64,000 nt of DNA, from contig CM077593.1 in NCBI GenBank assembly GCA_039654915.1, forward strand, positions 55,372,501 through 55,436,500. The letters run 5' to 3'. Shown here one piece after another: positions 35,501 to 47,232 of the stretch (the stretch's first letter is position 1; every line of letters starts with the position of its first letter). The notes below the pieces were generated by a model. It did not search any database. It was not told where the DNA came from and saw nothing but the letters and a program-made list of their open reading frames with translations. The stretch is from Aquilaria yunnanensis (taxonomy: Eukaryota; Streptophyta; Magnoliopsida; Malvales; Thymelaeaceae). The translations under genes and the position numbers were made by a program.

Positions 35501-37237
35501 AGGAATGCTTCCCAACTCTTCCTCTATAGCTACTCCATTCAACAAGTAATACTCCTCTTCACCCACTACAGGGATGGTATCTACAAGTCTAAGGTGTAAA
35601 CTCTTAGCACTAGATGCCAACCCTCCTGTGCAAGTCACTCTAGCCCCCTGAGCATCAATGATGTCAACTGAGTGATTCGCACAGTTAATTTGTGCCTTGT
35701 GCTTACTCAACCAATCCATTCCCAGCACCAGGTCATATGATTTCAACTCAATCACCCACAACTCACAACAAAAGTCATGATCACCTAACTGCAAAGGATA
35801 CCTAGTAACCACTTCATTGGTCACAATAAAACCTCTCCCTGCAGTCCTGATGAGTCTCAACTCACCCGCAATTTCACGCTGTAAACTATGCTTATCTACC
35901 AAGGCAGAAGATATCACTGAAAGAGTAGCTCCCGTATCGAAAAGCACTCTAACACTACTGCTCAGAAAAGTAAAATTACCTCGTACAGCTGGCGGTTCTC
36001 TGGCCGCCTGGTTCGTCAAAGCGAACACTCTTGGGTTCACTGCTGCAGCAACTACTCCAGGCCGGTTCCCAATGGCAAGCGGTACTGGAGGTAAAACCCG
36101 AGATGGACCTGTAACTGAACGAACTCTTGGGCAGTCCCTGGCCCACTGCCCTCTCTGACCACAGACATTACAAATATCTGTGCCCAGTGTACATGGTCTT
36201 CCACCATGGAACCGTCTGCACCTAGGACACACACCTGTCCTCCTCTTCTTAGATGGATCCTGGTTCCCTACCATTGGTCGCTTTCCAGCACTTTTCCCCA
36301 AGTTAGATGGCCCAGCTTCCACCTTTTTCACAGGTGCTCTGGAATCCTCGAATTCCCTTTCCAATGCCAATGCCTTCTGAACCATCTGGCGATAACTCCT
36401 GATGTCAACTGTCGCCATATACCTCCTGAAAATAGGCTTCAGGCCCTGGGAAAACTTCTTGGCTTTCAACTCCTCATTTCCCAACATATATGGAGCATAC
36501 CGGATAAGTGAATTGTATCGCTGCTCATACTCTCGTACTGACATCTCCCCCTGTGTCAGATTCTCAAACTGGATCCTCCTCTGATCCTGTGCAGCTTCAC
36601 TGATATACTCCTGTCTGAACTTCTTCTCGAAGTCTGTCCACTTGAGCACCTTTTTCTTGTGCTCTGGACGAGTACCATTACTCTCCCTCAATAACTCCAT
36701 CACATCGTCCCACCAAAGACTGGCTCTCCCTCTCAGAAAGAAAGGTACTAGAACCATCCTCTGCTCTGTCTCATAACCACCACAAGTAAAGAGGCGGTTC
36801 ATAACAAACAACCAATCCTCTGCTCTATCAGGATCTCCTGTCCCGTCGAAGCTAGGTGGATCAACTGTCTTAAACTTTTCCAGCAACCTCATCTGATGTG
36901 GAGTGTCTCCCCTCCTTGGAGCCTCCATCATCTCTGGTTCCTCAACCTCCTCAAGAACTTGATTTCTGGGTTCTTGAGCTCTAGGCACTTGCTGTTGCTC
37001 AGCATGCCTTTCCTGTTCCTGTTGTGGCTCAACTTCCTCCTGGGCAACATCTCTGTCCCCATAATCTCTGAACATCTCTGTTACAAGAGTGTTCATACCC
37101 TGTGCCACCTGAGACATAGTCTCAGTCAAACTCTGTAGCACTCTGGATATCTCATCCAACCTCGCCACAACTGGGTCACTAGAACCTTCACCAGGTTCCC
37201 TAGTCCCCCTCGAAGTTCCAGACCTAGTATCAACCAT
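32513..37237 (-). CDS. gag-pol: Gag-pol polyprotein, array unit 2 (intact)
   Basis: Intact 1574-residue frame, exactly 7336 bp from unit 1, with the same domains at the same residue numbers (protease DTG 434, RT FIDD, D,D35E integrase, chromodomain-like tail). It shares TRKAQKF and LALLPNL with unit 3 against unit 1. A silent C (GTGTGCCGAC near 33555) is private to it. The second zinc knuckle has the same His-to-Gln change. Nothing in the frame suggests loss of function apart from that position. It is transcribed away from LTR 3 and ends in LTR 2. Confidence 0.95.
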   Translation of the reverse strand: MVDTRSGTSRGTREPGEGSSDPVVARLDEISRVLQSLTETMSQVAQGMNTLVTEMFRDYGDRDVAQEEVEPQQEQERHAEQQQVPRAQEPRNQVLEEVEEPEMMEAPRRGDTPHQMRLLEKFKTVDPPSFDGTGDPDRAEDWLFVMNRLFTCGGYETEQRMVLVPFFLRGRASLWWDDVMELLRESNGTRPEHKKKVLKWTDFEKKFRQEYISEAAQDQRRIQFENLTQGEMSVREYEQRYNSLIRYAPYMLGNEELKAKKFSQGLKPIFRRYMATVDIRSYRQMVQKALALEREFEDSRAPVKKVEAGPSNLGKSAGKRPMVGNQDPSKKRRTGVCPRCRRFHGGRPCTLGTDICNVCGQRGQWARDCPRVRSVTGPSRVLPPVPLAIGNRPGVVAAAVNPRVFALTNQAAREPPAVRGNFTFLSSSVRVLFDTGATLSVISSALVDKHSLQREIAGELRLIRTAGRGFIVTNEVVTRYPLQLGDHDFCCELWVIELKSYDLVLGMDWLSKHKAQINCANHSVDIIDAQGARVTCTGGLASSAKSLHLRLVDTIPVVGEEEYYLLNGVAIEEELGSIPVANQFPEVFPVELPGLPPRRDTEFAIHLQPGVEPISVPPYRMSAPEMDELKKQLEELLGKGFIRPSVSPWGAPVLFVKKKDGTFRLCIDYRKLNAVTVKNKYPLPRIDDLFDRLRGARVFSRIDLRSGYFQIRVKEEDIPKTAFRTRYGHYEYTVMPFGVTNAPAVFMEAMNRIFKPFLDQFVEVFIDDILIYSQSTAEHEEHLRTVLQVLKDNQYYAKFSKCEFWSERIQFLGHIISAQGLSVDPEKVQAVVDWKRPTTVTEVRSFLGLAGYYRRFIEKFSVIATPLTALTRKAQKFEWTPKCEEAYMKLKEKLTSAPILVLPDPDRAFTVFTDASGSGLGCVLHQDSQVIAYGSRQLRPNELNYPVHDLELAAVIFALKLWRHYLMGRSFRIFTDHKSLKYLFTQKDLNMKQRRWIEYIKDYDCSIEYCAGKGNVVADALSRKYTGVILSKDQATDSSEGALKDCFLALHELWQSREKSLVYVLEIQTAWLARVREAQLKDPLLKKISGEAKTGALKKEFKYKDGILHYGDRLYVSNVEGLRQQVLQEAHSSTLSIHPGVSKMYQDLKTHFWWPGLKRDVRGHVAKCLTCQVVKAEHQKPAGTLQSLSLPVRKWGSVTMDFLVGLPTTRSQHDAIWVVVDRLTKSAHFIPIRVTYTLERLAQLYLREIVRLHGIPDQIISDRDPRFTSRFWNAFQEALGSKVSLSTAFHPQTDGQSERVIHTLEDMLRMCVIDFRGDWDQHLPLIEFAYNNSHQSVIGMAPYEALYGRRCMTPHCWADPTDRVVIGPEIIADTTAKIKLIQQRIKTANDRQTKYANRRRRELSFEVGDKVLLKVSPMRGVSRFGQRGKLAPRFIGPYEVLEKVGKVAYRLALLPNLSQVHNVFHVSLLRKCTVEPGQVVNPSVIPIQEDLIYEEKPVQILDRQVKKLRTKWIPMVKILWSNHSEEEATWETEQDMLKRYPGVFPELQRNLGDQIPEGGENVTALLEGGKDFRI

Positions 37238-37360
37238 GATAACCTGCAACCACAACCAGACAACATTTCCCCAGATGTTGGTCAGTACTAACTTCCTAGC
37301 ACTTGGACTTTACTACTAGATCTCAGTCTAAGCCTCCAATATCCATGAAATAAACCCTTA

Positions 37361-37372
37361 GCTCTGATACCA
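37361..37372 (-). other. Primer binding site (tRNA-iMet), array unit 2
   Basis: Same 12-bp site as unit 1, 7 bp inside LTR 3. Confidence 0.9.
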
Positions 37373-37379
37373 AGAACAC

Positions 37380-39891
37380 TGACACGATCCCCGTGCCCCT
37401 GCCCGGGATACCCTGTGAGCGTTTGTCTCACGGTGGATTGTAATTGGCTAGCTGGTTATGTGTGTGGATTAAATCCAATGCTACTAGTTGATTAACCTAG
37501 AAATGCAATATGTATGCACTTATGCTTTGACTTGGTTTATTAAAACCATCAAACATTTAATCATTTAGACATTTAGCCGGCTAAGTAAAATTCTATATAA
37601 ATAAATACAAAATGCCAAAGCATAGCAAAATCAACCTTTGAGTGATTAACTACACATACACCGCTCGTGAAAGCATTTATAGATAAGTAACTAATGCTCT
37701 CACCCAGAGAACAATCCCCTGAGTCAAGGACTCTTTATAACATAAATACTGGAGGCAAAATAAAGTACTGTATCAAAATACAAGACTTTGCTGAGATCTT
37801 TTACCCTAGCTCCCACTTTGGACTCCTGTCCCAGTGGCGAGTCTCACAAGTCCTTTGCCAAGTGCTACTAGGCTCTGCAGCCAAAGGAAGAAGCAAGTTA
37901 GTACCACAGCCTGACCAACAGACCAATTAAACACTTAAGCAGGCTAGAAACTTAAAGTTTCTCAACTACCGTACCTTTACAGACAAAAAGGTACTACCGT
38001 GATAATCCTCAGTGATTATCCGGTCCTGCTACTCCAGACTCTGCATAACAAACAGGGAGTGAGAATTCAACATTCTCAGTAAGGGTCTTCGATGTACCTG
38101 CAAGAAAAATTACTAGGACTCTGGCTGCGAGCTCACACAGCATGAGGGTACTAGTCATATATATATATACTAGGCCGGTAGACCTCTCCTCAAGTAGTCC
38201 TTTGTATCAGGCCAAGTGCAATCACTTAGCAACCTGACACATATACAGGCCAAGCGCAATCACTTAGCAACCTGAAATGTAGGCCAAGCGCTATCACTTA
38301 GCAACCTATCATATGGCTCAAGGGCGAACCTTAGCAAGCCTCATTCAAACATAGAACCTCTCACCTAATTGTTATGCAGGGGAATTTATGATGGGACTTG
38401 TAGACTAGGCCGCAGGGCCTCTTTGATGTAAACTAGATGAACAAGGTTTCGCCTCGTGGCCTCGTGGCTCCGGCACGGCTAGGCCGACGAGGGTTCTAAA
38501 CCTCTCACCTGAGCTATTGATAGCTAATTAAGTTCAATTGCAACATTTGTTTCCTTACTTGTTGCCTAAGCAACTTACTTACCTCAAACAGTTCAAGAAA
38601 ACTCATACTTCCGGTGGGACTTTCGGAAGTTTCGGAGTACCATCGGGATCCTCGGACCCTTAGGCACGTTCCGAGCCTTCCGTAGTCTCGGTCGGGTCAA
38701 CGCAGCAAAAAGTCAAACCCTCCATTTTTAGGTGTTGGCGCCGCGTCGCCAAAGGCAAAAAGAATTGGCGACACGTCGCCGACGAACAAACGCTCTGTGA
38801 CTGAAAATTGAATTGGCGACGCGTCGCCAATTTTCGGGCCAATTGGCGCCGCGTCGCCAATTCTGCAGAAATGCAGAATTTGGCCGATTGCTGGTACGAA
38901 CTTTGGCAACCAAATACATATAGCAAACATGCATCAAAAGTTACCAAATTTCATACACATGAAGTACATGTTGCAAGGAACAAAACCAACTATCAAAGCC
39001 AAACTATGATGCATTAGAAGCATCAAACCAACCCTTCGAATTTAGCTAGTCCATCATAATTCCCAAAACGTTTCTTCATACCATAACCAAAAATTACTCA
39101 ACTTTCTCAATCCATTTCAATCCAAAAGCAATCCAACAACTTAAAAACACTTTCTCCCTTACCTTAACACCAAGAACAAGCAAGAATTCGAACCCTTCCT
39201 CTTCCAAACAAGCTTCCAAAGTTCTACACAAATTCAAACCAAAACAAAGCTCCTAAACATCAAAAACACCTCTTTCAACCAAAACCCAAGCTTCCAATCA
39301 ATCAAATAACATGAATTCAATCAAGAACATGAATCATACCTCGTTCAAAAACAGGGGATGGAGAAAAACGCCTTTCCAAGCTTCAAAAACATGGATTTAA
39401 GCTTGAAAATCACTTCTCCAAGCTTATACACCCTTAATTGCGCCTCTTGACACCAAGATCACTTGATTCCAAGTTCAATTTGAGAGAGAAATGAGTGAGG
39501 GAAGCTTAAGAACGTGTTAATGGCAGCTTCTCCCCCTCTTTCCCTTCTTAAACCCTCACTTAGCAACCAAGATCACCAAGGTTTCAAGCTAAGTGCAATT
39601 AGGTCCCCCATCTTTGTAACTTGACAATTCTTGATTAAATCCTTGTCTATTTGTTGAGTTTGAGTTAAGGTTAAAAGTTAAGTTCTAAAAATTCATTTTA
39701 AAACACTCGGGACTCGTCCCGGCCACTCAGGGTGCAAAATTACCATTTTGCCCCTGAACTTAGTTCAGAGCTTTATTCTTGTCGGAACTTAGTGAACTTT
39801 GGCAAACTTCTTAATTCTTGCTAGGCAAACTCAAATTAAACTTCTAAACTAAATTCTAAAGTCCTTACCTCCCTCTAGAAGGGCCGTAACA
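37380..39891 (-). repeat. Array LTR 3 (shared by units 2 and 3)
   Basis: 2512 bp. Private bases include ACCATCAAAC near 37548 (others ACCATAAAAC) and GCTGGTACG near 38891 (others GCTGCTACG). Shares TTTATAGATAAG with LTR 2. Confidence 0.95.
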
Positions 39892-42800
39892 TTCTCCCCT
39901 CCTTCTGGAATTTGGTCCCCCAAATTCCGCTGCAACTCTGGAAAAACACCAGGATATCTTTTCAGCATATCCTGCTCCGTCTCCCAGGTAGCTTCCTCCT
40001 CACTATGGTTAGACCAAAGGATCTTAACCATCGGAATCCACTTAGTCCGCAGTTTCTTGACTTGCCTATCCAAAATCTGAACTGGTTTCTCTTCATAAAT
40101 CAAGTCCTCCTGAATGGGTATCACTGAAGGATTTACTACCTGTCCGGGCTCAACTGTGCACTTCCTGAGTAAACTAACGTGAAACACATTGTGCACTTGA
40201 GAAAGGTTAGGCAGTAAAGCCAACCGATAAGCAACTTTCCCAACTTTCTCTAACACTTCATAAGGTCCAATGAACCTTGGAGCTAACTTGCCCCTCTGTC
40301 CAAAACGACTAACTCCTCTCATGGGCGACACTTTCAGAAGTACTTTGTCACCAACCTCAAAACTCAATTCTCTTCTCCTTCTGTTTGCATACTTAGTCTG
40401 TCTGTCATTAGCTGTCTTGATTCTCTGCTGAATCAACTTAATCTTAGCTGTAGTGTCAGCTATGATCTCAGGTCCAATAACCACTCTGTCTGTTGGATCT
40501 GCCCAACAATGAGGTGTCATACACCGTCTCCCATACAAAGCTTCATAGGGCGCCATTCCAATAACAGATTGATGACTGTTATTATAGGCAAACTCGATCA
40601 GTGGTAAGTGCTGATCCCAATCACCTCTGAAATCAATGACACACATGCGTAGCATGTCCTCCAAAGTATGAATCACCCTCTCTGACTGTCCGTCAGTCTG
40701 TGGATGAAAAGCGGTACTGAGGCTAACTTTACTGCCCAATGCTTCCTGAAAAGCATTCCAAAACCGTGATGTAAATCGTGGATCTCTGTCTGATATGATT
40801 TGATCCGGTATCCCATGGAGTCTCACAATCTCCCTGAGATATAACTGAGCCAACCTCTCTAATGTGTAGGTGACTCTGATCGGTATAAAGTGTGCTGACT
40901 TCGTCAATCTGTCAACCACTACCCAAATAGCATCATGCTGACTCCGGGTGGTCGGTAACCCCACTAGGAAATCCATAGTAACGGATCCCCACTTCCTCAC
41001 TGGTAGAGATAAACTCTGAAGTGTGCCTGCTGGTTTCTGGTGTTCAGCTTTCACCACCTGACATGTCAAACACTTTGCCACATGTCCTCGTACATCTCTC
41101 TTCAGTCCTGGCCACCAAAAATGTGTCTTCAGATCTTGATACATCTTACTAACACCAGGGTGAATACTCAATGTGCTGCTATGTGCCTCCTGTAGGACTT
41201 GCTGCCTAAGTCCCTCAACATTCGACACATAGAGTCGATCACCATAATGCAGTATTCCATCTTTGTACTTGAACTCTTTCTTCAAAGCACCAGTCTTAGC
41301 TTCACCTGAAATCTTCTTCAACAATGGATCTTTCAACTGAGCTTCTCTGACTCTGGCTAACCAAGCCGTCTGAATCTCCAAAACGTAGACTAAGGATTTT
41401 TCTCGACTTTGCCATAATTCATGCAAAGCTAAGAAACAATCCTTCAATGCTCCTTCTGAAGAATCTGTAGCCTGATCCTTGGACAAGATCACTCCTGTGT
41501 ACTTCCGACTCAAAGCATCTGCTACCACGTTCCCTTTACCAGCACAATACTCGATCGAACAATCATAATCTTTAATGTACTCAATCCATCGCCGCTGTTT
41601 CATGTTCAGATCCTTCTGAGTAAACAAATACTTCAAACTCTTGTGATCAGTGAAGATTCTGAACGATCTTCCCATCAAATAATGTCTCCATAGTTTCAGT
41701 GCAAAGATCACTGCTGCAAGCTCTAGATCATGAACAGGGTAGTTCAACTCATTAGGCCTCAACTGTCTCGAACCATAAGCAATCACCTGACTGTCCTGAT
41801 GTAGAACACAACCCAAACCTGAACCTGACGCATCAGTAAAAACTGTAAAGGCTCTGTCCGGGTCTGGTAACACAAGTATAGGTGCACTGGTCAACTTTTC
41901 CTTCAGCTTCATGTAGGCTTCTTCACACTTCGGTGTCCACTCAAATTTCTGAGCTTTCCTGGTCAATGCTGTCAACGGCGTAGCTATCACAGAGAATTTC
42001 TCTATGAAGCGTCTGTAGTAACCTGCTAAACCCAAGAAACTCCTGACCTCTGTAACTGTAGTCGGTCTCTTCCAATCAACCACTGCTTGAACCTTTTCAG
42101 GATCAACTGACAAACCTTGAGCACTGATAATATGCCCCAAAAACTGAATCCTCTCGGACCAAAACTCACACTTAGAAAATTTTGCATAGTACTGATTATC
42201 CTTCAGCACTTGCAAAACCGTTCTAAGGTGCTCCTCATGCTCTGCTGTAGACTGTGAATAGATCAGAATATCATCGATGAAGACCTCAACAAACTGATCC
42301 AGAAATGGCTTAAAGATCCGATTCATAGCTTCCATAAACACTGCTGGAGCATTAGTCACACCAAAAGGCATAACCGTATACTCATAATGCCCGTACCTTG
42401 TCCTGAAGGCAGTCTTCGGAATGTCTTCCTCCTTAACTCTGATCTGAAAATACCCAGACCGAAGATCAATCCTGGAAAACACTCTCGCTCCTCTGAGTCT
42501 GTCAAACAAATCATCAATTCTAGGAAGTGGATACTTATTCTTAACTGTCACTGCATTCAACTTCCTGTAATCGATGCACAACCTGAAAGTTCCATCTTTC
42601 TTCTTCACAAATAATACTGGAGCTCCCCACGGTGATACACTCGGTCTTATGAAACCTTTCCCTAGCAGTTCCTCCAACTGCTTCTTCAACTCATCCATCT
42701 CAGGAGCCGACATCCTATAAGGTGGTACTGAAATAGGCTCAACCCCTGGTTGCAGATGGATAGCAAACTCAGTATCCCTCCTAGGTGGTAACCCAGGTAA

Positions 42801-44573
42801 CTCCACTGGAAACACCTCAGGAAACTGATTAGCTACAGGAATGCTTCCCAACTCTTCCTCTATAGCTACTCCATTCAACAAGTAATACTCCTCTTCACCC
42901 ACTACAGGGATGGTATCTACAAGTCTAAGGTGTAAACTCTTAGCACTAGATGCCAACCCTCCTGTGCAAGTCACTCTAGCCCCCTGAGCATCAATGATGT
43001 CAACTGAGTGATTCGCACAGTTAATTTGTGCCTTGTGCTTACTCAACCAATCCATTCCCAGCACCAGGTCATATGATTTCAACTCAATCACCCACAACTC
43101 ACAACAAAAGTCATGATCACCTAACTGCAAAGGATACCTAGTAACCACTTCATTGGTCACAATAAAACCTCTCCCTGCAGTCCTGATGAGTCTCAACTCA
43201 CCCGCAATTTCACGCTGTAAACTATGCTTATCTACCAAGGCAGAAGATATCACTGAAAGAGTAGCTCCCGTATCGAAAAGCACTCTAACACTACTGCTCA
43301 GAAAAGTAAAATTACCTCGTACAGCTGGCGGTTCTCTGGCCGCCTGGTTCGTCAAAGCGAACACTCTTGGGTTCACTGCTGCAGCAACTACTCCAGGCCG
43401 GTTCCCAATGGCAAGCGGTACTGGAGGTAAAACCCGAGATGGACCTGTAACTGAACGAACTCTTGGGCAGTCCCTGGCCCACTGCCCTCTCTGACCACAG
43501 ACATTACAAATATCTGTGCCCAGTGTACATGGTCTTCCACCATGGAACCGTCTGCACCTAGGACACACACCTGTCCTCCTCTTCTTAGATGGATCCTGGT
43601 TCCCTACCATTGGTCGCTTTCCAGCGCTTTTCCCCAAGTTAGATGGCCCAGCTTCCACCTTTTTCACAGGTGCTCTGGAATCCTCGAATTCCCTTTCCAA
43701 TGCCAATGCCTTCTGAACCATCTGGCGATAACTCCTGATGTCAACTGTCGCCATATACCTCCTGAAAATAGGCTTCAGGCCCTGGGAAAACTTCTTGGCT
43801 TTCAACTCCTCATTTCCCAACATATATGGAGCATACCGGATAAGTGAATTGTATCGCTGCTCATACTCTCGTACTGACATCTCCCCCTGTGTCAGATTCT
43901 CAAACTGGATCCTCCTCTGATCCTGTGCAGCTTCACTGATATACTCCTGTCTGAACTTCTTCTCGAAGTCTGTCCACTTGAGCACCTTTTTCTTGTGCTC
44001 TGGACGAGTACCATTACTCTCCCTCAATAACTCCATCACATCGTCCCACCAAAGACTGGCTCTCCCTCTCAGAAAGAAAGGTACTAGAACCATCCTCTGC
44101 TCTGTCTCATAACCACCACAAGTAAAGAGGCGGTTCATAACAAACAACCAATCCTCTGCTCTATCAGGATCTCCTGTCCCGTCGAAGCTAGGTGGATCAA
44201 CTGTCTTAAACTTTTCCAGCAACCTCATCTGATGTGGAGTGTCTCCCCTCCTTGGAGCCTCCATCATCTCTGGTTCCTCAACCTCCTCAAGAACTTGATT
44301 TCTGGGTTCCTGAGCTCTAGGCACTTGCTGTTGCTCAGCATGCCTTTCCTGTTCCTGTTGTGGCTCAACTTCCTCCTGGGCAACATCTCTGTCCCCATAA
44401 TCTCTGAACATCTCTGTTACAAGAGTGTTCATACCCTGTGCCACCTGAGACATAGTCTCAGTCAAACTCTGTAGCACTCTGGATATCTCATCCAACCTCG
44501 CCACAACTGGGTCATTAGAACCTTCACCAGGTTCCCTAGTCCCCCTCGAAGTTCCAGACCTAGTATCAACCAT
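39849..44573 (-). CDS. gag-pol: Gag-pol polyprotein, array unit 3 (intact, 5'-most)
   Basis: Intact 1574-residue frame with the same domain order and catalytic residues as unit 1. Private changes: GEGSNDP near the N-terminus (others GEGSSDP), plus silent bases near 43626 (CAGCGCTTTT) and 44310. It shares TRKAQKF and LALLPNL with unit 2. It is the first unit on the coding strand, fed by LTR 4. The second Gag zinc knuckle again has Gln in place of His, so that change predates the array's expansion. Confidence 0.95.
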   Translation of the reverse strand: MVDTRSGTSRGTREPGEGSNDPVVARLDEISRVLQSLTETMSQVAQGMNTLVTEMFRDYGDRDVAQEEVEPQQEQERHAEQQQVPRAQEPRNQVLEEVEEPEMMEAPRRGDTPHQMRLLEKFKTVDPPSFDGTGDPDRAEDWLFVMNRLFTCGGYETEQRMVLVPFFLRGRASLWWDDVMELLRESNGTRPEHKKKVLKWTDFEKKFRQEYISEAAQDQRRIQFENLTQGEMSVREYEQRYNSLIRYAPYMLGNEELKAKKFSQGLKPIFRRYMATVDIRSYRQMVQKALALEREFEDSRAPVKKVEAGPSNLGKSAGKRPMVGNQDPSKKRRTGVCPRCRRFHGGRPCTLGTDICNVCGQRGQWARDCPRVRSVTGPSRVLPPVPLAIGNRPGVVAAAVNPRVFALTNQAAREPPAVRGNFTFLSSSVRVLFDTGATLSVISSALVDKHSLQREIAGELRLIRTAGRGFIVTNEVVTRYPLQLGDHDFCCELWVIELKSYDLVLGMDWLSKHKAQINCANHSVDIIDAQGARVTCTGGLASSAKSLHLRLVDTIPVVGEEEYYLLNGVAIEEELGSIPVANQFPEVFPVELPGLPPRRDTEFAIHLQPGVEPISVPPYRMSAPEMDELKKQLEELLGKGFIRPSVSPWGAPVLFVKKKDGTFRLCIDYRKLNAVTVKNKYPLPRIDDLFDRLRGARVFSRIDLRSGYFQIRVKEEDIPKTAFRTRYGHYEYTVMPFGVTNAPAVFMEAMNRIFKPFLDQFVEVFIDDILIYSQSTAEHEEHLRTVLQVLKDNQYYAKFSKCEFWSERIQFLGHIISAQGLSVDPEKVQAVVDWKRPTTVTEVRSFLGLAGYYRRFIEKFSVIATPLTALTRKAQKFEWTPKCEEAYMKLKEKLTSAPILVLPDPDRAFTVFTDASGSGLGCVLHQDSQVIAYGSRQLRPNELNYPVHDLELAAVIFALKLWRHYLMGRSFRIFTDHKSLKYLFTQKDLNMKQRRWIEYIKDYDCSIEYCAGKGNVVADALSRKYTGVILSKDQATDSSEGALKDCFLALHELWQSREKSLVYVLEIQTAWLARVREAQLKDPLLKKISGEAKTGALKKEFKYKDGILHYGDRLYVSNVEGLRQQVLQEAHSSTLSIHPGVSKMYQDLKTHFWWPGLKRDVRGHVAKCLTCQVVKAEHQKPAGTLQSLSLPVRKWGSVTMDFLVGLPTTRSQHDAIWVVVDRLTKSAHFIPIRVTYTLERLAQLYLREIVRLHGIPDQIISDRDPRFTSRFWNAFQEALGSKVSLSTAFHPQTDGQSERVIHTLEDMLRMCVIDFRGDWDQHLPLIEFAYNNSHQSVIGMAPYEALYGRRCMTPHCWADPTDRVVIGPEIIADTTAKIKLIQQRIKTANDRQTKYANRRRRELSFEVGDKVLLKVSPMRGVSRFGQRGKLAPRFIGPYEVLEKVGKVAYRLALLPNLSQVHNVFHVSLLRKCTVEPGQVVNPSVIPIQEDLIYEEKPVQILDRQVKKLRTKWIPMVKILWSNHSEEEATWETEQDMLKRYPGVFPELQRNLGDQIPEGGENVTALLEGGKDFRI

Positions 44574-44696
44574 GATAACCTGCAACCACAACCAGACAAC
44601 ATTTCCCCAGATGTTGGTCAGTACTAACTTCCTAGCACTTGGACTTTGCTACTAGATCTCAGTCTAAGCCTCCAATATCCATGAAATAAACCCTTA

Positions 44697-44708
44697 GCTC
44701 TGATACCA
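44697..44708 (-). other. Primer binding site (tRNA-iMet), array unit 3
   Basis: Same 12-bp site, 7 bp inside LTR 4, the 5'-most LTR on the coding strand. Confidence 0.9.
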
Positions 44709-44715
44709 AGAACAC

Positions 44716-47227
44716 TGACACGATCCCCGTGCCCCTGCCCGGGATACCCTGTGAGCGTTTGTCTCACGGTGGATTGTAATTGGCTAGCTGGTTATGTGTG
44801 TGGATTAAATCCAATGCTACTAGTTGATTAACCTAGAAATGCAATATGTATGCACTTATGCTTTGACTTGGTTTATTAAAACCATAAAACATTTAATCAT
44901 TTAGACATTTAGCCGGCTAAGTAAAATTCTATATAAATAAATACAAAATGCCAAAGCATAGCAAAATCAACCTTTGAGTGATTAACTACACATACACCGC
45001 TCGTGAAAGCATTTATACATAAGTAACTAATGCTCTCACCCAGAGAACAATCCCCTGAGTCAAGGACTCTTTATAACATAAATACTGGAGGCAAAATAAA
45101 GTACTGTATCAAAATACAAGACTTTGCTGAGATCTTTTACCCTAGCTCCCACTTTGGACTCCTGTCCCAGTGGCGAGTCTCACAAGTCCTTTGCCAAGTG
45201 CTACTAGGCTCTGCAGCCAAAGGAAGAAGCAAGTTAGTACCACAGCCTGACCAACAGACCAATTAAACACTTAAGCAGGCTAGAAACTTAAAGTTTCTCA
45301 ACTACCGTACCTTTACAGACAAAAAGGTACTACCGTGATAATCCTCAGTGATTATCCGGTCCTGCTACTCCAGACTCTGCATAACAAACAGGGAGTGAGA
45401 ATTCAACATTCTCAGTAAGGGTCTTCGATGTACCTGCAAGAAAAATTACTAGGACTCTGGCTGCGAGCTCACACAGCATGAGGGTACTAGTCATATATAT
45501 ATATACTAGGCCGGTAGACCTCTCCTCAAGTAGTCCTTTGTATCAGGCCAAGTGCAATCACTTAGCAACCTGACACATATACAGGCCAAGCGCAATCACT
45601 TAGCAACCTGAAATGTAGGCCAAGCGCTATCACTTAGCAACCTATCATATGGCTCAAGGGCGAACCTTAGCAAGCCTCATTCAAACATAGAACCTCTCAC
45701 CTAATTGTTATGCAGGGGAATTTATGATGGGACTTGTAGACTAGGCCGCAGGGCCTCTTTGATGTAAACTAGATGAACAAGGTTTCGCCTCGTGGCCTCG
45801 TGGCTCCGGCACGGCTAGGCCGACGAGGGTTCTAAACCTCTCACCTGAGCTATTGATAGCTAATTAAGTTCAATTGCAACATTTGTTTCCTTACTTGTTG
45901 CCTAAGCAACTTACTTACCTCAAACAGTTCAAGAAAACTCATACTTCCGGTGGGACTTTCGGAAGTTTCGGAGTACCATCGGGATCCTCGGACCCTTAGG
46001 CACGTTCCGAGCCTTCCGTAGTCTCGGTCGGGTCAACGCAGCAAAAAGTCAAACCCTCCATTTTTAGGTGTTGGCGCCGCGTCGCCAAAGGCAAAAAGAA
46101 TTGGCGACGCGTCGCTGACGAACAAACGCTCTGTGACTGAAAATTGAATTGGCGACGCGTCGCCAATTTTCGGGCCAATTGGCGCCGCGTCGCCAATTCT
46201 GCAGAAATGCAGAATTTGGCCGATTGCTGCTACGAACTTTGGCAACCAAATACATATAGCAAACATGCATCAAAAGTTACCAAATTTCATACACATGAAG
46301 TACATGTTGCAAGGAACAAAACCAACTATCAAAGCCAAACTATGATGCATTAGAAGCATCAAACCAACCCTTCGAATTTAGCTAGTCCATCATAATTCCC
46401 AAAACGTTTCTTCATACCATAACCAAAAATTACTCAACTTTCTCAATCCATTTCAATCCAAAAGCAATCCAACAACTTAAAAACACTTTCTCCCTTACCT
46501 TAACACCAAGAACAAGCAAGAATTCGAACCCTTCCTCTTCCAAACAAGCTTCCAAAGTTCTACACAAATTCAAACCAAAACAAAGCTCCTAAACATCAAA
46601 AACACCTCTTTCAACCAAAACCCAAGCTTCCAATCAATCAAATAACATGAATTCAATCAAGAACATGAATCATACCTCGTTCAAAAACAGGGGATGGAGA
46701 AAAATGCCTTTCCAAGCTTCAAAAACATGGATTTAAGCTTGAAAATCACTTCTCCAAGCTTATACACCCTTAATTGCGCCTCTTGACACCAAGATCACTT
46801 GATTCCAAGTTCAATTTGAGAGAGAAATGAGTGAGGGAAGCTTAAGAACGTGTTAATGGCAGCTTCTCCCCCTCTTTCCCTTCTTAAACCCTCACTTAGC
46901 AACCAAGATCACCAAGGTTTCAAGTTAAGTGCAATTAGGTCCCCCATCTTTGTAACTTGACAATTCTTGATTAAATCCTTGTCTATTTGTTGAGTTTGAG
47001 TTAAGGTTAAAAGTTAAGTTCTAAAAATTCATTTTAAAACACTCGGGACTCGTCCCGGCCACTCAGGGTGCAAAATTACCATTTTGCCCCTGAACTTAGT
47101 TCAGAGCTTTATTCTTGTCGGAACTTAGTGAACTTTGGCAAACTTCTTAATTCTTGCTAGGCAAACTCAAATTAAACTTCTAAACTAAATTCTAAAGTCC
47201 TTACCTCCCTCTAGAAGGGCCGTAACA
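44716..47227 (-). repeat. Array LTR 4 (5'-most on the coding strand)
   Basis: 2512 bp, followed by the outer ATATG duplication. I count about six differences from LTR 1. Private changes include GACGCGTCGCTGACG in the palindrome cluster near 46104, AAAAATGCC near 46702 and CAAGTTAAGT near 46922. Confidence 0.95.
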
Positions 47228-47232
47228 ATATG

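Larger units (their letters stand above)
22708..47227 (-). mobile_element. Tandem array of three Tekay-type Gypsy units sharing four LTRs
   Basis: Layout LTR-int-LTR-int-LTR-int-LTR, 24,520 bp. LTRs start at 22708, 30044, 37380 and 44716; each is 2512 bp and each internal region is 4824 bp, so the period is exactly 7336 bp with no insertion or deletion that I can find. The whole array is flanked by one perfect target duplication ATATG (22703-22707 and 47228-47232). No target duplication separates the units. Copies differ only by scattered single bases. On the coding strand the order is right to left. Either the array grew at the site after one insertion, or a multimeric cDNA integrated. Confidence 0.95.

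Noticed and set aside
22708..47227. Array as an assembly duplication of one element
   Set aside because: Each LTR and internal region carries private and shared substitutions, and the outer duplication fits biology. It cannot be fully excluded without spanning reads.
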